Assembly (NCBI RefSeq): GCF_034424625.1
Contig: NZ_CP139976.1
Location: 6,138,001-6,202,000 of the forward strand
DNA: 64,000 nucleotides
Direction: 5' to 3'
From: Janthinobacterium lividum
GTDB lineage: Bacteria; Pseudomonadota; Gammaproteobacteria; Burkholderiales; Burkholderiaceae_D
This document shows, piece by piece, positions 36,345 to 46,541 of this stretch. The position numbers and the translations under genes were made by a program. How positions within the stretch are numbered: position 1 is the stretch's first letter; each line of letters starts with the position of its first letter. The notes beneath the pieces are model-generated. The model had not been told where the DNA came from, did not search any database, and was given only the letters and a program-made list of their open reading frames with translations.

Positions 36345-36592
36345 TTCCTTAACAAATAAAAAACGGAAAAATGTGGCAATCCATTTGAGAATGGGTTTTA
36401 TTCGCACGATATTTACGTTAAAAAGACGGAAAAATGCCGTTTACCGCCCGAAATTGCCCATATTTTGCGCTATCATGCGGGCATAGCGAAACCGGCAACC
36501 TGCACGCCACCAGGCAGCCCGAGCCACCCGGCAGTGAACGCCAGCAGCCTCCGGTTTCATCATCGAACGCACTACAGAACAAAGGAAATCCC

Positions 36593-37069
36593 ATGAAGGG
36601 CGATAAAGAAGTCATCCGCATGCTCAACGCACAGCTCACCAACGAACTGTCGGCCATCAACCAGTACTTCCTGCATGCGCGCATGTACAAGCACTGGGGC
36701 CTGGAAAAGCTGGGCAAGAAAGAATACGAAGAATCGATCGGCGAAATGAAACACGCCGACAAGCTGATCGACCGCATCCTGATGCTCGACGGCCTGCCGA
36801 ACCTGCAAGCGCTGCACAAGCTGCTGATCGGCGAGAACACGCCGGAAATGCTGGAATGCGACTTGAAGCTGGAGCGCGCCGCGCACGCCACCGTCAAGGA
36901 AGGCATCGCCATCAGCGAAAAAGCGGGCGACTACGTCTCGCGCGACCTGTTCCTGATGATCCTGGAAGACACGGAAGAGCATATCGACTGGCTGGAAACG
37001 CAGATCGACCTGATCGCCAAGATCGGCATCCAGAATTACCTGCAAAGTCAGATGGCTGTTGAAGAGTAA
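36593..37069 (+). CDS. bfr: bacterioferritin
   Basis: This 158-residue subunit forms the 24-mer heme-containing iron store. Heme ligand Met52 is present, as are ferroxidase residues Glu18, Glu51, His54, Glu94 and His130. At the position of E. coli Glu127 the residue is Thr ([10 protein letters not shown]), with Glu at 128 and 129. AAAGGAAAT precedes the ATG. With Bfd, which would release the stored iron, it completes a storage-mobilisation pair in the same iron block. A copy of the intergenic repeat follows five bases after the stop. Confidence 0.96.
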   Translation: MKGDKEVIRMLNAQLTNELSAINQYFLHARMYKHWGLEKLGKKEYEESIGEMKHADKLIDRILMLDGLPNLQALHKLLIGENTPEMLECDLKLERAAHATVKEGIAISEKAGDYVSRDLFLMILEDTEEHIDWLETQIDLIAKIGIQNYLQSQMAVEE

Positions 37070-37074
37070 TGAGG

Positions 37075-37192
37075 ACACCTGCCAAAACCTACTGCGCGTC
37101 GGCATAGGCGGCCTGCGATGCTCACCGTACTAGAGTACGGTTGCGCTTCTCGGCCACCTCTTCCTTCCGCTCGCTACGGTTTTGTCAGGTGT
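37075..37192. repeat. 118-bp intergenic repeat, copy B
   Basis: Same length and layout as copy A: ACACCTGCCAAAACC at the left, GGTTTTGTCAGGTGT at the right, and the central palindrome CCGTACTAGAGTACGG. It starts five bases after the bfr stop. The blocks CTACTGCGCGTCG, GCGATGCTCACCGTACTA and GGTTGCGCTTCTCGGCCAC are shared with copy A, while two short stretches between blocks vary. Confidence 0.9.
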
Positions 37193-37215
37193 CGTAACAT
37201 CATTGGTGGAACAAG

Positions 37216-37240
37216 AAAAACCGGCAGAGCCGGTTTTTTT
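37216..37240. terminator. bidirectional terminator between bfr and suxC
   Basis: AAAAACCGGC/GCCGGTTTTT forms a symmetrical hairpin with T runs in both directions. It would end bfr transcripts on the plus strand and the sux operon on the minus strand. Confidence 0.88.
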
Positions 37241-37250
37241 ACGTGTGCTC

Positions 37251-38579
37251 TCAAGTCTTTGTGGCCTGCGGCGGGCGCAGCTTGACGAACAGCACCGCCA
37301 CCGCCGCGCACAGCAACAGGGCGCCGGCCAGCCGGATGACGTTCTCCGGATTGCCGCCCAGCCAGCTGCGGTAGTACAGCGGCAGGGTGAAGATCTGGAT
37401 GATCATCGGGATGACGATGAACATGTTGAAGATGCCCATGTAGACGCCCGTGCGCTCGGGCGGAATGCAGCCGGCCAGCATGATGTAGGGATTGCCCATG
37501 ATGCTGGCCCAGGCCAGGCCCACGCCCAGCATGGGCAGCAACAGCAGCGCCGGGCTGTGGATCAGCGGGATGCTCAGCATGCCCACGCCGGCCGCGCACA
37601 GGCACAGGCTGTGCATGCGCTTGGGGCCAAAGCGGCGCGTGAACGGCACCAGCGCAAAGGCAGCGACAAAGGCGATGAAATTATAGAAGGCGCCCACCTG
37701 CCCGTTCAGCAGGCCCGCGTCGCGAAAGCCTTGCGATGCCGGATCCGTCGTGTGAAACAGGGTCGCCGCCAGCGACAGCGCAATGTACTGCCAGTAGCAG
37801 AACATGGCGTACCACTGGAACAGGTTGACGATGGCCAGCTGCTTCATCGTCGGCGGCATGTCGCGCAGGGCCGCACCGATATCGGCCAGCGTGTGGCGCC
37901 AGCCCGGCGGGCGGCTGCGGATGGCCGCCAGCTCGGCCGCCGTGAGGGGGTTTTCCGGCGTCGTCTTCAGGGTCCACAGCACCGAGGCGAGGGAAAAGAC
38001 GGCGCCGATCAGGAAGGCGGCGATGACGATGTGCGGGATATGGCTGCCATTGACGGCATCCTTGTTCATGCCCAGCATGACCAGCAGCGACGGCGTCAGG
38101 TAGGCCAGCGTTTGCCCCAGTCCCGTAAACGCGCTTTGCGTGAGAAAACCCAGCGAGTGCTGCTTCTTGTCGAGCTTGTCGCTGACAAAGGCGCGGTACG
38201 GCTCCATCGTCACATTGTTGGCCGCGTCGAGTATCCACAGCAGGCTGGCGGCCATCCACAGGGTAGGACTGAACGGCATGGCCAGCAGGCCCAGGCTGCA
38301 CAGGATGGCGCCGATCAGGAAGTACGGCGTGCGGCGGCCCCAGCGCGTCACCGTGCGGTCGCTCATGGCGCCGATCAGCGGTTGCACGAGCAGCCCCGTC
38401 ATGGGACCGGCCAGCCACAGGTACGGCAGGCTCGCTTCATCGGCGCCCAGGTATTTGTAGATGGGGCTCATGCTGCTTTGCTGCAGACCAAAGCTGAACT
38501 GGATGCCGAAAAAACCGACATTCATGTTGACGATCTGCCAGAACGACAAATGCGGACGGTGCGCGGTGGTGTCGCTCAT
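37251..38579 (-). CDS. suxC: MFS sucrose transporter (SuxC-like)
   Basis: This 442-residue inner-membrane carrier has 12 predicted helices and the sugar:cation symporter signature SDRTVTRWGRRTPYFLIGA between helices 2 and 3, as in plant SUT and bacterial sucrose carriers. It overlaps the amylosucrase gene by four bases (ATGA) and shares the cluster with a TonB-dependent receptor and a LacI regulator. This is the same gene set as the Xanthomonas sux locus, where SuxC carries sucrose inward. The transport role is therefore well supported; the direct substrate is inferred. Confidence 0.85.
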   Translation of the reverse strand: MSDTTAHRPHLSFWQIVNMNVGFFGIQFSFGLQQSSMSPIYKYLGADEASLPYLWLAGPMTGLLVQPLIGAMSDRTVTRWGRRTPYFLIGAILCSLGLLAMPFSPTLWMAASLLWILDAANNVTMEPYRAFVSDKLDKKQHSLGFLTQSAFTGLGQTLAYLTPSLLVMLGMNKDAVNGSHIPHIVIAAFLIGAVFSLASVLWTLKTTPENPLTAAELAAIRSRPPGWRHTLADIGAALRDMPPTMKQLAIVNLFQWYAMFCYWQYIALSLAATLFHTTDPASQGFRDAGLLNGQVGAFYNFIAFVAAFALVPFTRRFGPKRMHSLCLCAAGVGMLSIPLIHSPALLLLPMLGVGLAWASIMGNPYIMLAGCIPPERTGVYMGIFNMFIVIPMIIQIFTLPLYYRSWLGGNPENVIRLAGALLLCAAVAVLFVKLRPPQATKT

Positions 38580-40438
38580 GCTGGTTCCCTTTCCAGCCAC
38601 AGCATATGCCATGGCTGCAGGCCCACGGTGCCGGCCAGCACGCTGCCATCAAGGCTGTTGCGCCACTCGCCCGCGGGCAAGGTGAAGCGCTGGCTGGCGC
38701 CGCTGAAATTGCTCAGGTTGAGAAACGCGTCGCCGCGCAGCAGCGCCAGCACGGCCGGCGTGTCGGCGGGCAGCACGCTGCGCGGCGCAGCGGCGGCCAA
38801 TGCCGGCAAGCGCCCGCGCGCGTCGATCAGCTGACGCAGCGCCAGGTACAGCCGGCCGCTGGCGCTCACGCCATCGTGGCGCCATGCCAGCAAGCTGTCG
38901 TCGAACGCGGGACGCTGCAGCCAGCGGCTGTCCATCGCCCGGTCGGCGCGCTGCGTGTAGCTGTCGTCGTTGGTCATGCCCAGTTCATCGCCCATGTACA
39001 GCACCGGCAAGGCGCCAAAGCTCAATGCCAGGCCATGCAGCAGCAGCAGGCGCCGCAACGCGTATTCCTGCTCCTGCACCGTGGTGGCGCTTTGCAGGCC
39101 GGCCAGCGAGGCGGCCATGCCGTTGCTGCCATGCGCCTTGTCGGCGCTGCTGCTCTGGAAGGCGGCGCCGCGCGCGTAGCTGCCGGCAGCACCGGCAAAG
39201 AACTGCGCAATGCGCGCCAGGCGCGCCGGCCCGTCCGCGCCCGCTTCATTGAGCAGCACGTTCCAGCCGATGTCGTCATGGCAGCGCACATAACTGAGCC
39301 AGCTTGCGGCCGGCGGCAGCGGCGGCGTGGCGGCGATCACCTGCTGCAGCAAGTCTGTGCTTTCCTCCGCCAGCGCGCCCCAGCCGGCGGCCATCAGGCT
39401 GCTGTGATAAGCGATATGGCATTCGGGCGCGCTATCGCTGCCAAAGTAGGCGGGCAGCTTGGGGGTGGGCACGATGGCTTCGGCCTTGAGCAGCACGCCA
39501 GGCGCGACGATGGCGGCGATGGCGCGCAAGGCTTGCAGCAGGCTGTGGGCTTCGGGCTGGTTCATGCAATCCGTGCCTTCGCGCTTCCACAGGAAGGCCG
39601 TCGAGTCGAGGCGGAACACCTCGATGCCCTTGTTGGCCAGGCCCAGCATGGCGCCGGCCATGGCCGCGAAGACGGCCGGATTGGCGTAGTTCAAGTCCCA
39701 CTGATAGGGATAAAACGTGGTCCAGACCCAGCGCTGGAGCTCCGGCACGAAGGTGAAATTGCCCGGTGCCGCCTGCGGGAAGACCTGGCCAACGGTGCGC
39801 TCGTAACGGTCCGGCTGCACGCGGTCGGGATAAGTGTGGAAAAAATCGCGCAGCAGCGGATCGCCCGCCTTGGCGCCCAGTGCCCACGCATGGTCGTCCG
39901 CCACATGGTTGAGGATGAGGTCCGAGCACAGGCTGATGCCGGCCGCGCGCAGCTGCGCCGTCAACGCCAGCAAGTCGGCATTGCTGCCCAGCGCAGGGTC
40001 GACTTCCTCGAAGCTGGCGACGGCAAAGCCGCCATCGCTTTCGCCGGCACGCGGCCGCAAAAACGGCAGCAAATGCAGATACGTCACGCCCAGCTCGCGC
40101 AGATGGGCAATGCGCGCGGCCACGCCCTGCAGGCTGCCGCCGAAGCGCTGCACGTAGGCGCTGTAGCCCAGCATGGACTGGCTGGAAAACCAGTCCGGCT
40201 GCGCTTCGCGCTGCGCATCCTGCCGCAGCAGCGCCGGCGCGCGCGCCGCGTACAGCCGTCCCACGCTTTCCATCAGGTCGCCCAGCCAGGGCAGGAAATC
40301 CGGCCGCTGGCCATACAGGCTGCCCAGGCGGTCGAGCAGGACCGCCTCCTGGCGCGCATAGCGGCGCGCCGCATCGTCGCGCAAGTGCGAGGGGAGCGGC
40401 GCCAGCAGGCGCGCCAGGGGGCTACGTATCGACATCAT
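38576..40438 (-). CDS. suxB: amylosucrase (GH13 subfamily 4)
   Basis: Amylosucrase converts sucrose into an alpha-1,4-glucan and fructose without nucleotide sugars. The 620-residue protein shows the nucleophile Asp278 in FRLDSTAFLWKREGTD, acid/base Glu320 in LLKAEAIV and His387/Asp388 in YVRCHDDIGW, all aligning with the Neisseria polysaccharea enzyme (636 residues). No signal peptide is present, so it acts in the cytoplasm on imported sucrose. A purely hydrolytic relative (sucrose hydrolase, as in Xanthomonas SuxB) cannot be excluded. It starts 15 bp after the receptor gene. Confidence 0.9.
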   Translation of the reverse strand: MMSIRSPLARLLAPLPSHLRDDAARRYARQEAVLLDRLGSLYGQRPDFLPWLGDLMESVGRLYAARAPALLRQDAQREAQPDWFSSQSMLGYSAYVQRFGGSLQGVAARIAHLRELGVTYLHLLPFLRPRAGESDGGFAVASFEEVDPALGSNADLLALTAQLRAAGISLCSDLILNHVADDHAWALGAKAGDPLLRDFFHTYPDRVQPDRYERTVGQVFPQAAPGNFTFVPELQRWVWTTFYPYQWDLNYANPAVFAAMAGAMLGLANKGIEVFRLDSTAFLWKREGTDCMNQPEAHSLLQALRAIAAIVAPGVLLKAEAIVPTPKLPAYFGSDSAPECHIAYHSSLMAAGWGALAEESTDLLQQVIAATPPLPPAASWLSYVRCHDDIGWNVLLNEAGADGPARLARIAQFFAGAAGSYARGAAFQSSSADKAHGSNGMAASLAGLQSATTVQEQEYALRRLLLLHGLALSFGALPVLYMGDELGMTNDDSYTQRADRAMDSRWLQRPAFDDSLLAWRHDGVSASGRLYLALRQLIDARGRLPALAAAAPRSVLPADTPAVLALLRGDAFLNLSNFSGASQRFTLPAGEWRNSLDGSVLAGTVGLQPWHMLWLEREPA

Positions 40439-40453
40439 GAATCCTATCCTTGC

Positions 40454-42748
40454 TTAAAATGCGTATTTCAGGCTGACCTTGACGGCGCGCCCCGTGATCG
40501 AGCGGGCCGCGTGGCCATCGCCCTCGACTTCCGTATAGCCGATCTTGTTGAGCAGATTGTTCGCCGTCAGCGCCACCTGCATCTGCGGCGTAAGCTGGTA
40601 ATTGACGAAAGCGTTGAGCACCTGGTAGGCGGGCAAGGTGATCGTGTGCGCATCATCGCCCCACGACTTGCCCGTGCCGACCAGACTGGCGCCCAGGGTG
40701 GCAGGCCCCCATTCATAGGTGGGCGCGAGCTGGTACACGACACGCGCCTGGCGCCGCGGCGTATTGCCGATCAGCGCCACGTCGGCCGCGGCCGTGCCCG
40801 TGATCTCGGCATCCGTGAACGTCAATCCGCCATTGATGCGGAAGTCGCCGGCGCTGTAGGCCGCTTCCAGTTCCACGCCCTTCGCTTCATAGCTGTTGGC
40901 CGTGCGCAGCTGCGTCGTCGCCTCGTAATTGCTTTCCTTCGTCTTGGCCTGGAACACGGTGACGAAGGTGCTCAGGGGCCCCCGCCGCCATTTCACGCCG
41001 CCTTCGAGCTGGCGCACGGTGTTGATCGCCACCGGCACGCTGCCATCCAGGGGCGTGCCGAACAGGATGCGGTCGGCATTGAAGGCCACGCCTTCGCTGA
41101 CGCGGGCAAACACGGCCAGGTTGGCTTGCAGCTTGTAGTTCGCGCCCAGCGAGTACGAGGTATGGCCCAGGGTGTAGTCGACCTGCTGCACCGTCGACGG
41201 CAGATAGGCTTGCGCGCCGGTGGCCTGGTTGGCCGTGCCACTGGCGTGCTGGCGGTCGCGCCGCAAGCCGCCGTCGAGGTTCAGCGCGCCGCTTTCCCAG
41301 GCCAGGTTTACGTAGGGCGACGTCGTGCGGTATTCCATGTCGACGGCGCGCGAACAGCAGGCGCCGAAGGCCGGGCCGATGTAGCCGGGCGTGCTGCTCG
41401 CCGTTTGCAGCAGCGCCGGCTGGTCGCCCGTGGCCTGCAGCAGGTATTCATTGAAATTCCAGGTCAGGCCCAGCTTTTGCTGCGACAGGTACAGGCCGGC
41501 CGTGGTGGTCAGCTTGCCGCTGTCGAGCACAAACGTCCTGGCCAGCTTGGTGTCGCTCAGGGTATTGCTGGCGTCGTCGATCGAGGTATTGAACACCACG
41601 GCGGAAAACGCGCGCCCCGTGTAGGGCTGGCCCCGGTTCGGGCCGCTGGCAAACACGTAGCTGCCGTCGCTGCCGTTATTCGACGGGAAGACGCCGATGA
41701 AGCGGCCCGAATTGTCGGCGTAGCGGAAGTTTTCGCTCACGCTCCAGCCCTGTCCCAGCTTGAACGATGCTTCCAGTCCCACGGTGTCGCTCTTGACGTG
41801 CAGACCGTCGTTGACGCGGGTGGCCACGCGCTGGTTATCCTTGTTCAGCACCATGTCGGGCACCCAGTACGGCGAATAGAAACTGGCCTTGCGCGGGTCG
41901 ATGCCGGCGATTTCCCCGATGCGGCCATTGCGCACGCTGACCGGCACCGGCAAGGCCGTGGGCGACTGGTCGTCGAGGTGCTTGAACGACAGGCGCACGA
42001 AGCCGCTGTCGAATTCATGCGTGACATTGCCGCGGATCTGGCCGCCCTTTTCGCTGTTGACGCCACTGTGGCGGATGCCTTCGCCCGTGCGCCAGGAGCC
42101 GCCGATGAAGAAGCGCGTGCGCTCGGAAACCGGCGCGCCGTAATCGAAATCCACGCGCGTCTGGTCGTAGCCCAGGCCCCGGCTGAGCGCCACGCTGCCG
42201 CCCTTCTCCTTGCCATTCTTGCTGATGAAATTGATGATGCCGCCCGGCGAGTTGGTGGCCAGGGTGGAGGCCGAACCGCCGCGCACCACTTCCAGGTGGT
42301 CGAGGGTGGAATCGATCTTGACGAAGCTGTCGGGCGTGGTGAAGTTGAAGTCGCCGAACTGCAGCACCGGCAAGCCGTCTTCCTGGATCTGCACATAGCG
42401 CGCGCCGCCGGCGGAAATGGGCAGGCCGCGCACGGTGATGTTGGCATTGCCTTCGCCGCCCGAGGACTCGGCCCGCAAGCCCGGCACCGAGCGCAGGACT
42501 TCGGCGGCGCTGGTCGGCGCGTTGTGCAGGATGGTGTCGAGTTCCATGCTGCTGACGGAATTGCTCGATTTCATTTTGGACGTGCCGCCGGTGGTGCCGG
42601 TGACCACGATGCGTTCCAGGTTCAGGCCATCGGCGGGGGCGGCGCTGGCGGTGTCGCCGGCCGATTGGGCCTGGGCGGCGCCCCATTGCAGCAGGGCCAG
42701 GGCGACGGCTGCGGCCATGCAGCCGCGTTGAGCAGTACGTGTCTTCAT
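40454..42748 (-). CDS. suxA: TonB-dependent outer-membrane receptor, sucrose type (SuxA-like)
   Basis: This 764-residue receptor has a signal peptide (cleavage near AQAQS), a plug domain (about residues 60-190; IVVTGTTGGTSKM as the likely TonB-box region, GLPVLQFGD, VVRGGSASTLATNSPGGIINFISK) and a 22-strand barrel ending in KVSLKYAF. The ATG at 42748 follows GGAGACAAG. Position at the head of an amylosucrase/MFS operon with a LacI regulator and two LacI-type operators upstream points to high-affinity sucrose uptake rather than iron. No N-terminal anti-sigma extension is seen. Confidence 0.9.
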   Translation of the reverse strand: MKTRTAQRGCMAAAVALALLQWGAAQAQSAGDTASAAPADGLNLERIVVTGTTGGTSKMKSSNSVSSMELDTILHNAPTSAAEVLRSVPGLRAESSGGEGNANITVRGLPISAGGARYVQIQEDGLPVLQFGDFNFTTPDSFVKIDSTLDHLEVVRGGSASTLATNSPGGIINFISKNGKEKGGSVALSRGLGYDQTRVDFDYGAPVSERTRFFIGGSWRTGEGIRHSGVNSEKGGQIRGNVTHEFDSGFVRLSFKHLDDQSPTALPVPVSVRNGRIGEIAGIDPRKASFYSPYWVPDMVLNKDNQRVATRVNDGLHVKSDTVGLEASFKLGQGWSVSENFRYADNSGRFIGVFPSNNGSDGSYVFASGPNRGQPYTGRAFSAVVFNTSIDDASNTLSDTKLARTFVLDSGKLTTTAGLYLSQQKLGLTWNFNEYLLQATGDQPALLQTASSTPGYIGPAFGACCSRAVDMEYRTTSPYVNLAWESGALNLDGGLRRDRQHASGTANQATGAQAYLPSTVQQVDYTLGHTSYSLGANYKLQANLAVFARVSEGVAFNADRILFGTPLDGSVPVAINTVRQLEGGVKWRRGPLSTFVTVFQAKTKESNYEATTQLRTANSYEAKGVELEAAYSAGDFRINGGLTFTDAEITGTAAADVALIGNTPRRQARVVYQLAPTYEWGPATLGASLVGTGKSWGDDAHTITLPAYQVLNAFVNYQLTPQMQVALTANNLLNKIGYTEVEGDGHAARSITGRAVKVSLKYAF

Positions 42749-42866
42749 CTTGTCTCCAGTGTTGTATGCCGATACATCGAGGTATCCGCTTGTTATGGGT
42801 CCTGGCCGCCGCATGCCATGGCGCGCTGGCTGAGCCGGTACGTCATTATTCAACGAATAAGAATTT

Positions 42867-42884
42867 ATTGCAATCGATTGCAAT
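42867..42884. promoter_or_regulatory. LacI-type operator O1 upstream of suxA
   Basis: ATTGCAATCGATTGCAAT is a perfect 18-bp palindrome with the central CG typical of LacI/GalR-family operators. It is centred 127 bp upstream of the suxA start codon and is a probable SuxR site. Confidence 0.8.
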
Positions 42885-43025
42885 CGAGCGCTGCAACATG
42901 GAATTTATGTTGCTTTTAAGGGAGCGCTACGGGCAGAAAAGAGGGAAACAGGAGAGAATCGATACGAGATCAGGGTTTTTCATGCTGCCGTGCAGCATGA
43001 AAAATAGTGGGGAATTTTGAAATTA

Positions 43026-43041
43026 TTGCAATCGGTTGCAA
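43026..43041. promoter_or_regulatory. LacI-type operator O2 near the suxR 3' end
   Basis: TTGCAATCGGTTGCAA repeats the core of O1 with one symmetric mismatch pair. It lies 8 bp past the suxR stop and 158 bp (centre to centre) from O1, so both sites are in the suxA promoter region. Confidence 0.72.
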
Positions 43042-43048
43042 CCGCGCT

Positions 43049-44077
43049 TTACCGGCCCGAGGCGCGTACGATCAGCTCGGTTGGCAATTGCCGGGATGGC
43101 GCAGGCGCGCCATCGACCAGCGCCAGCAGCGAGGCCACCAGCGCGCGCCCGGCGGCGCGGATCGGCTGGCGCACGGTGGTCAGCGGCGGGTGGAAATACG
43201 CGGCCAGTTCGATATCGTCGTAGCCGACCACGGCCACCTGTTCCGGCACGGCCACGCCACGCGCGCGCAAGGCGCTGATGGCGCTCATGGCCAGCAAGTC
43301 GCTGCAGGCGAAGATGGCGTCGAACGGGAGCTGGCGATCCAGCAGTTCCTGCACGTCCGTCGCGCCGCCCTGCGGCAGGAAGGAGCCGGCCACGTACAGT
43401 TGCGGATCGGGTGCCAGTCCGTGCGCGGCCAGCGCCTGCGCATAGCCCTGGTGGCGCTGCGCCACTTCGGGCAGCTTGGCGTCGCCAAAGAAGGCGATGC
43501 GACGACGTCCCGCCGCCAGCAAGTGCTCCGTGGCCAGCCTGCCACCGGCGACGTTGTCGCCGCCAACGGTGCAATACAGCTGCTGCGGCAATTGCGCGCC
43601 CCACACGACGATGGGCACCTGGCGCGCGGCCAGCTGGTTCAGTTGTTCATGGTGGCGCCACTGGCCGATCAGGATGATGCCGATCACGCGGCCGCTATCG
43701 AAGGACTGGGCGGCCGCATCGAGCGTTTCCGCATCCACGCGCGAAATGAGCATGTCGAAGCCCTGCTCCGTCAGCGCATCGGCCAGGCTGCCCAGCATGC
43801 TCAGAAAGAAAGGATCGGACAGGTGCTGGCGCGTGGCCGCGTCATACGGCACCACCACGCCCACCGTGCGGTTCTGTTTCAGGCGCAGGTTTTGCGCGCC
43901 GATATTGATGGAGTACTTGAGCGAACGGGCCAGCGCGATGACGCGCGCGCGCGTTTCTTCATTGACCAGCGAACTGCCGCTCAGGGCGCGCGACACGGTG
44001 GACGTGGACACGCCGGCCAGGCGCGCGATATCGGCCATCTGCAGGCGCTGCTGCGCCTTCGAATCGGTACCGGTCAT
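43049..44077 (-). CDS. suxR: LacI-family repressor of the sucrose operon (SuxR-like)
   Basis: This 342-residue regulator has an N-terminal helix-turn-helix (MADIARLAGVSTSTVSRALSG, about residues 14-34), the hinge region and a sugar-binding core (FFLSMLGSLADALTEQGFDML, VVWGAQLPQQ, CSDLLAMSAISALRARG). The ATG at 44077 gives a normal family N-terminus; the longer frame overlaps the GST gene. It lies upstream of suxA on the same strand, with two matching palindromes between them, which makes it the likely repressor. Effector sucrose or a derivative is inferred. Confidence 0.92.
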   Translation of the reverse strand: MTGTDSKAQQRLQMADIARLAGVSTSTVSRALSGSSLVNEETRARVIALARSLKYSINIGAQNLRLKQNRTVGVVVPYDAATRQHLSDPFFLSMLGSLADALTEQGFDMLISRVDAETLDAAAQSFDSGRVIGIILIGQWRHHEQLNQLAARQVPIVVWGAQLPQQLYCTVGGDNVAGGRLATEHLLAAGRRRIAFFGDAKLPEVAQRHQGYAQALAAHGLAPDPQLYVAGSFLPQGGATDVQELLDRQLPFDAIFACSDLLAMSAISALRARGVAVPEQVAVVGYDDIELAAYFHPPLTTVRQPIRAAGRALVASLLALVDGAPAPSRQLPTELIVRASGR

Positions 44078-44084
44078 CGGACGC

Positions 44085-44699
44085 TCACTGCGGCACGGTG
44101 TCCTTGAACGACTGCCGCTCGGACAGTTTGTCGAACAGGCGGGCCAGCGCAGGATGCTCGGCGCGCCAGTCGATTTCCGGGAAGCGGAAGCTGAGCCAGC
44201 CCAAGGTACACCCCACGGCCACGTCGGCCAAGGTGTAGTTCTTGCCGGCGCAATACGCGCTCTCGCCCAGGCGTGCTTCCAGCGCCGCCAGACCCAGGGT
44301 GACTTTTTCCAGCTGGCGCGCGATCCAGGCCGCGCTTTGCTGCTCGGGCGGGCGCTGCGTGCGCTCCAGGCGCACCAGCACGCCAGCGTCGAGGATGCCG
44401 TCGGCCAGTGCTTCCCAATTCTTGATATCGGCCCGCTCGCGGCCATTGCCGCCGGCCGGCAGCAGCTTGCACACGGGCGTGAGCGTATCGAGGTATTCGA
44501 CGATGACTTTCGAATCGATCAGCGTGCTGCCATCTTCCATCACCAGGCAAGGCACTTTGCCCAGGGGATTGGCCTGGGCGATGCGTGTTTCCGGCACCCA
44601 CACGTTTTCCAGCTCGAAGACATAGTCGAGCTTTTTTTCCGCCAGCACGATACGGGCTTTGCGGACATACGGGCTGGCGAGGGAACCGATCAGTTTCAT
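44085..44699 (-). CDS. glutathione S-transferase family protein
   Basis: This 204-residue GST has an N-terminal thioredoxin-like domain (MKLIGSLASPYVRKARIVLA with Ser as likely catalytic residue, GKVPCLVMEDG, LIDSKVIVEYLD) and a helical C-terminal domain (NYTLADVAVGCTLGWLSFRF). It ends seven bases before suxR starts, so the two may share a transcript, although no shared function is obvious. It resembles E. coli YibF-type GSTs. Substrate unknown. Confidence 0.9.
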   Translation of the reverse strand: MKLIGSLASPYVRKARIVLAEKKLDYVFELENVWVPETRIAQANPLGKVPCLVMEDGSTLIDSKVIVEYLDTLTPVCKLLPAGGNGRERADIKNWEALADGILDAGVLVRLERTQRPPEQQSAAWIARQLEKVTLGLAALEARLGESAYCAGKNYTLADVAVGCTLGWLSFRFPEIDWRAEHPALARLFDKLSERQSFKDTVPQ

Positions 44700-44961
44700 A
44701 GGTACTTTAAGGTAAAGGAGCAGCAAGCAGTATAGCATCGGCGGCAGCGGTGTTTGGCAGCACGCGCCCGGCGCCCCCCAGTGTGTGGCAGCCACGCCGC
44801 ATCGGGGCCGGATTCGGCCAAATTGCGGTGCGCCGACGGCCGACGGACGGCTGGCCAGCGGCCAGCGGTGGTAAAATCGCCCTTTACTGTGGCGCCGTCA
44901 GTGTTGCTGTATTGCAATAGCCCTGCCCTCCCCGCGCGCCACACGCCAACCGTTTCTTTAA

Positions 44962-46356
<1,395 letters not shown>

Positions 46357-46390
46357 GCAGTTTCCACATGGGGATCATGCGATCCCATTC

Positions 46391-46435
46391 CCGCGGGGCG
46401 GCCAGCACACAAATGCTGCCCGCCCCGCGGTTTTT
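46391..46435 (+). terminator. rho-independent terminator of purB
   Basis: CCGCGGGGCG/CGCCCCGCGG forms a 10-bp stem with a long loop, followed by TTTTT, 35 bp after the purB stop. Confidence 0.9.
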
Positions 46436-46541
46436 CCGGCAATCTTTCTTGTAGAATCTCCAGCACGCAGCGTAAATTGCTTTTCTTTGGTATATTAGGC
46501 CGAATTAGTCCTAATACGTACTACTTTCAAGAAAGCCGTCG

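Noticed and set aside
38606..42919. 1437-codon open frame on the plus strand opposite the sux genes
   Set aside because: It is antisense to three well-conserved genes with intact catalytic motifs; its Ala/Arg/Gly/Gln-rich translation is typical of a GC-rich shadow frame.
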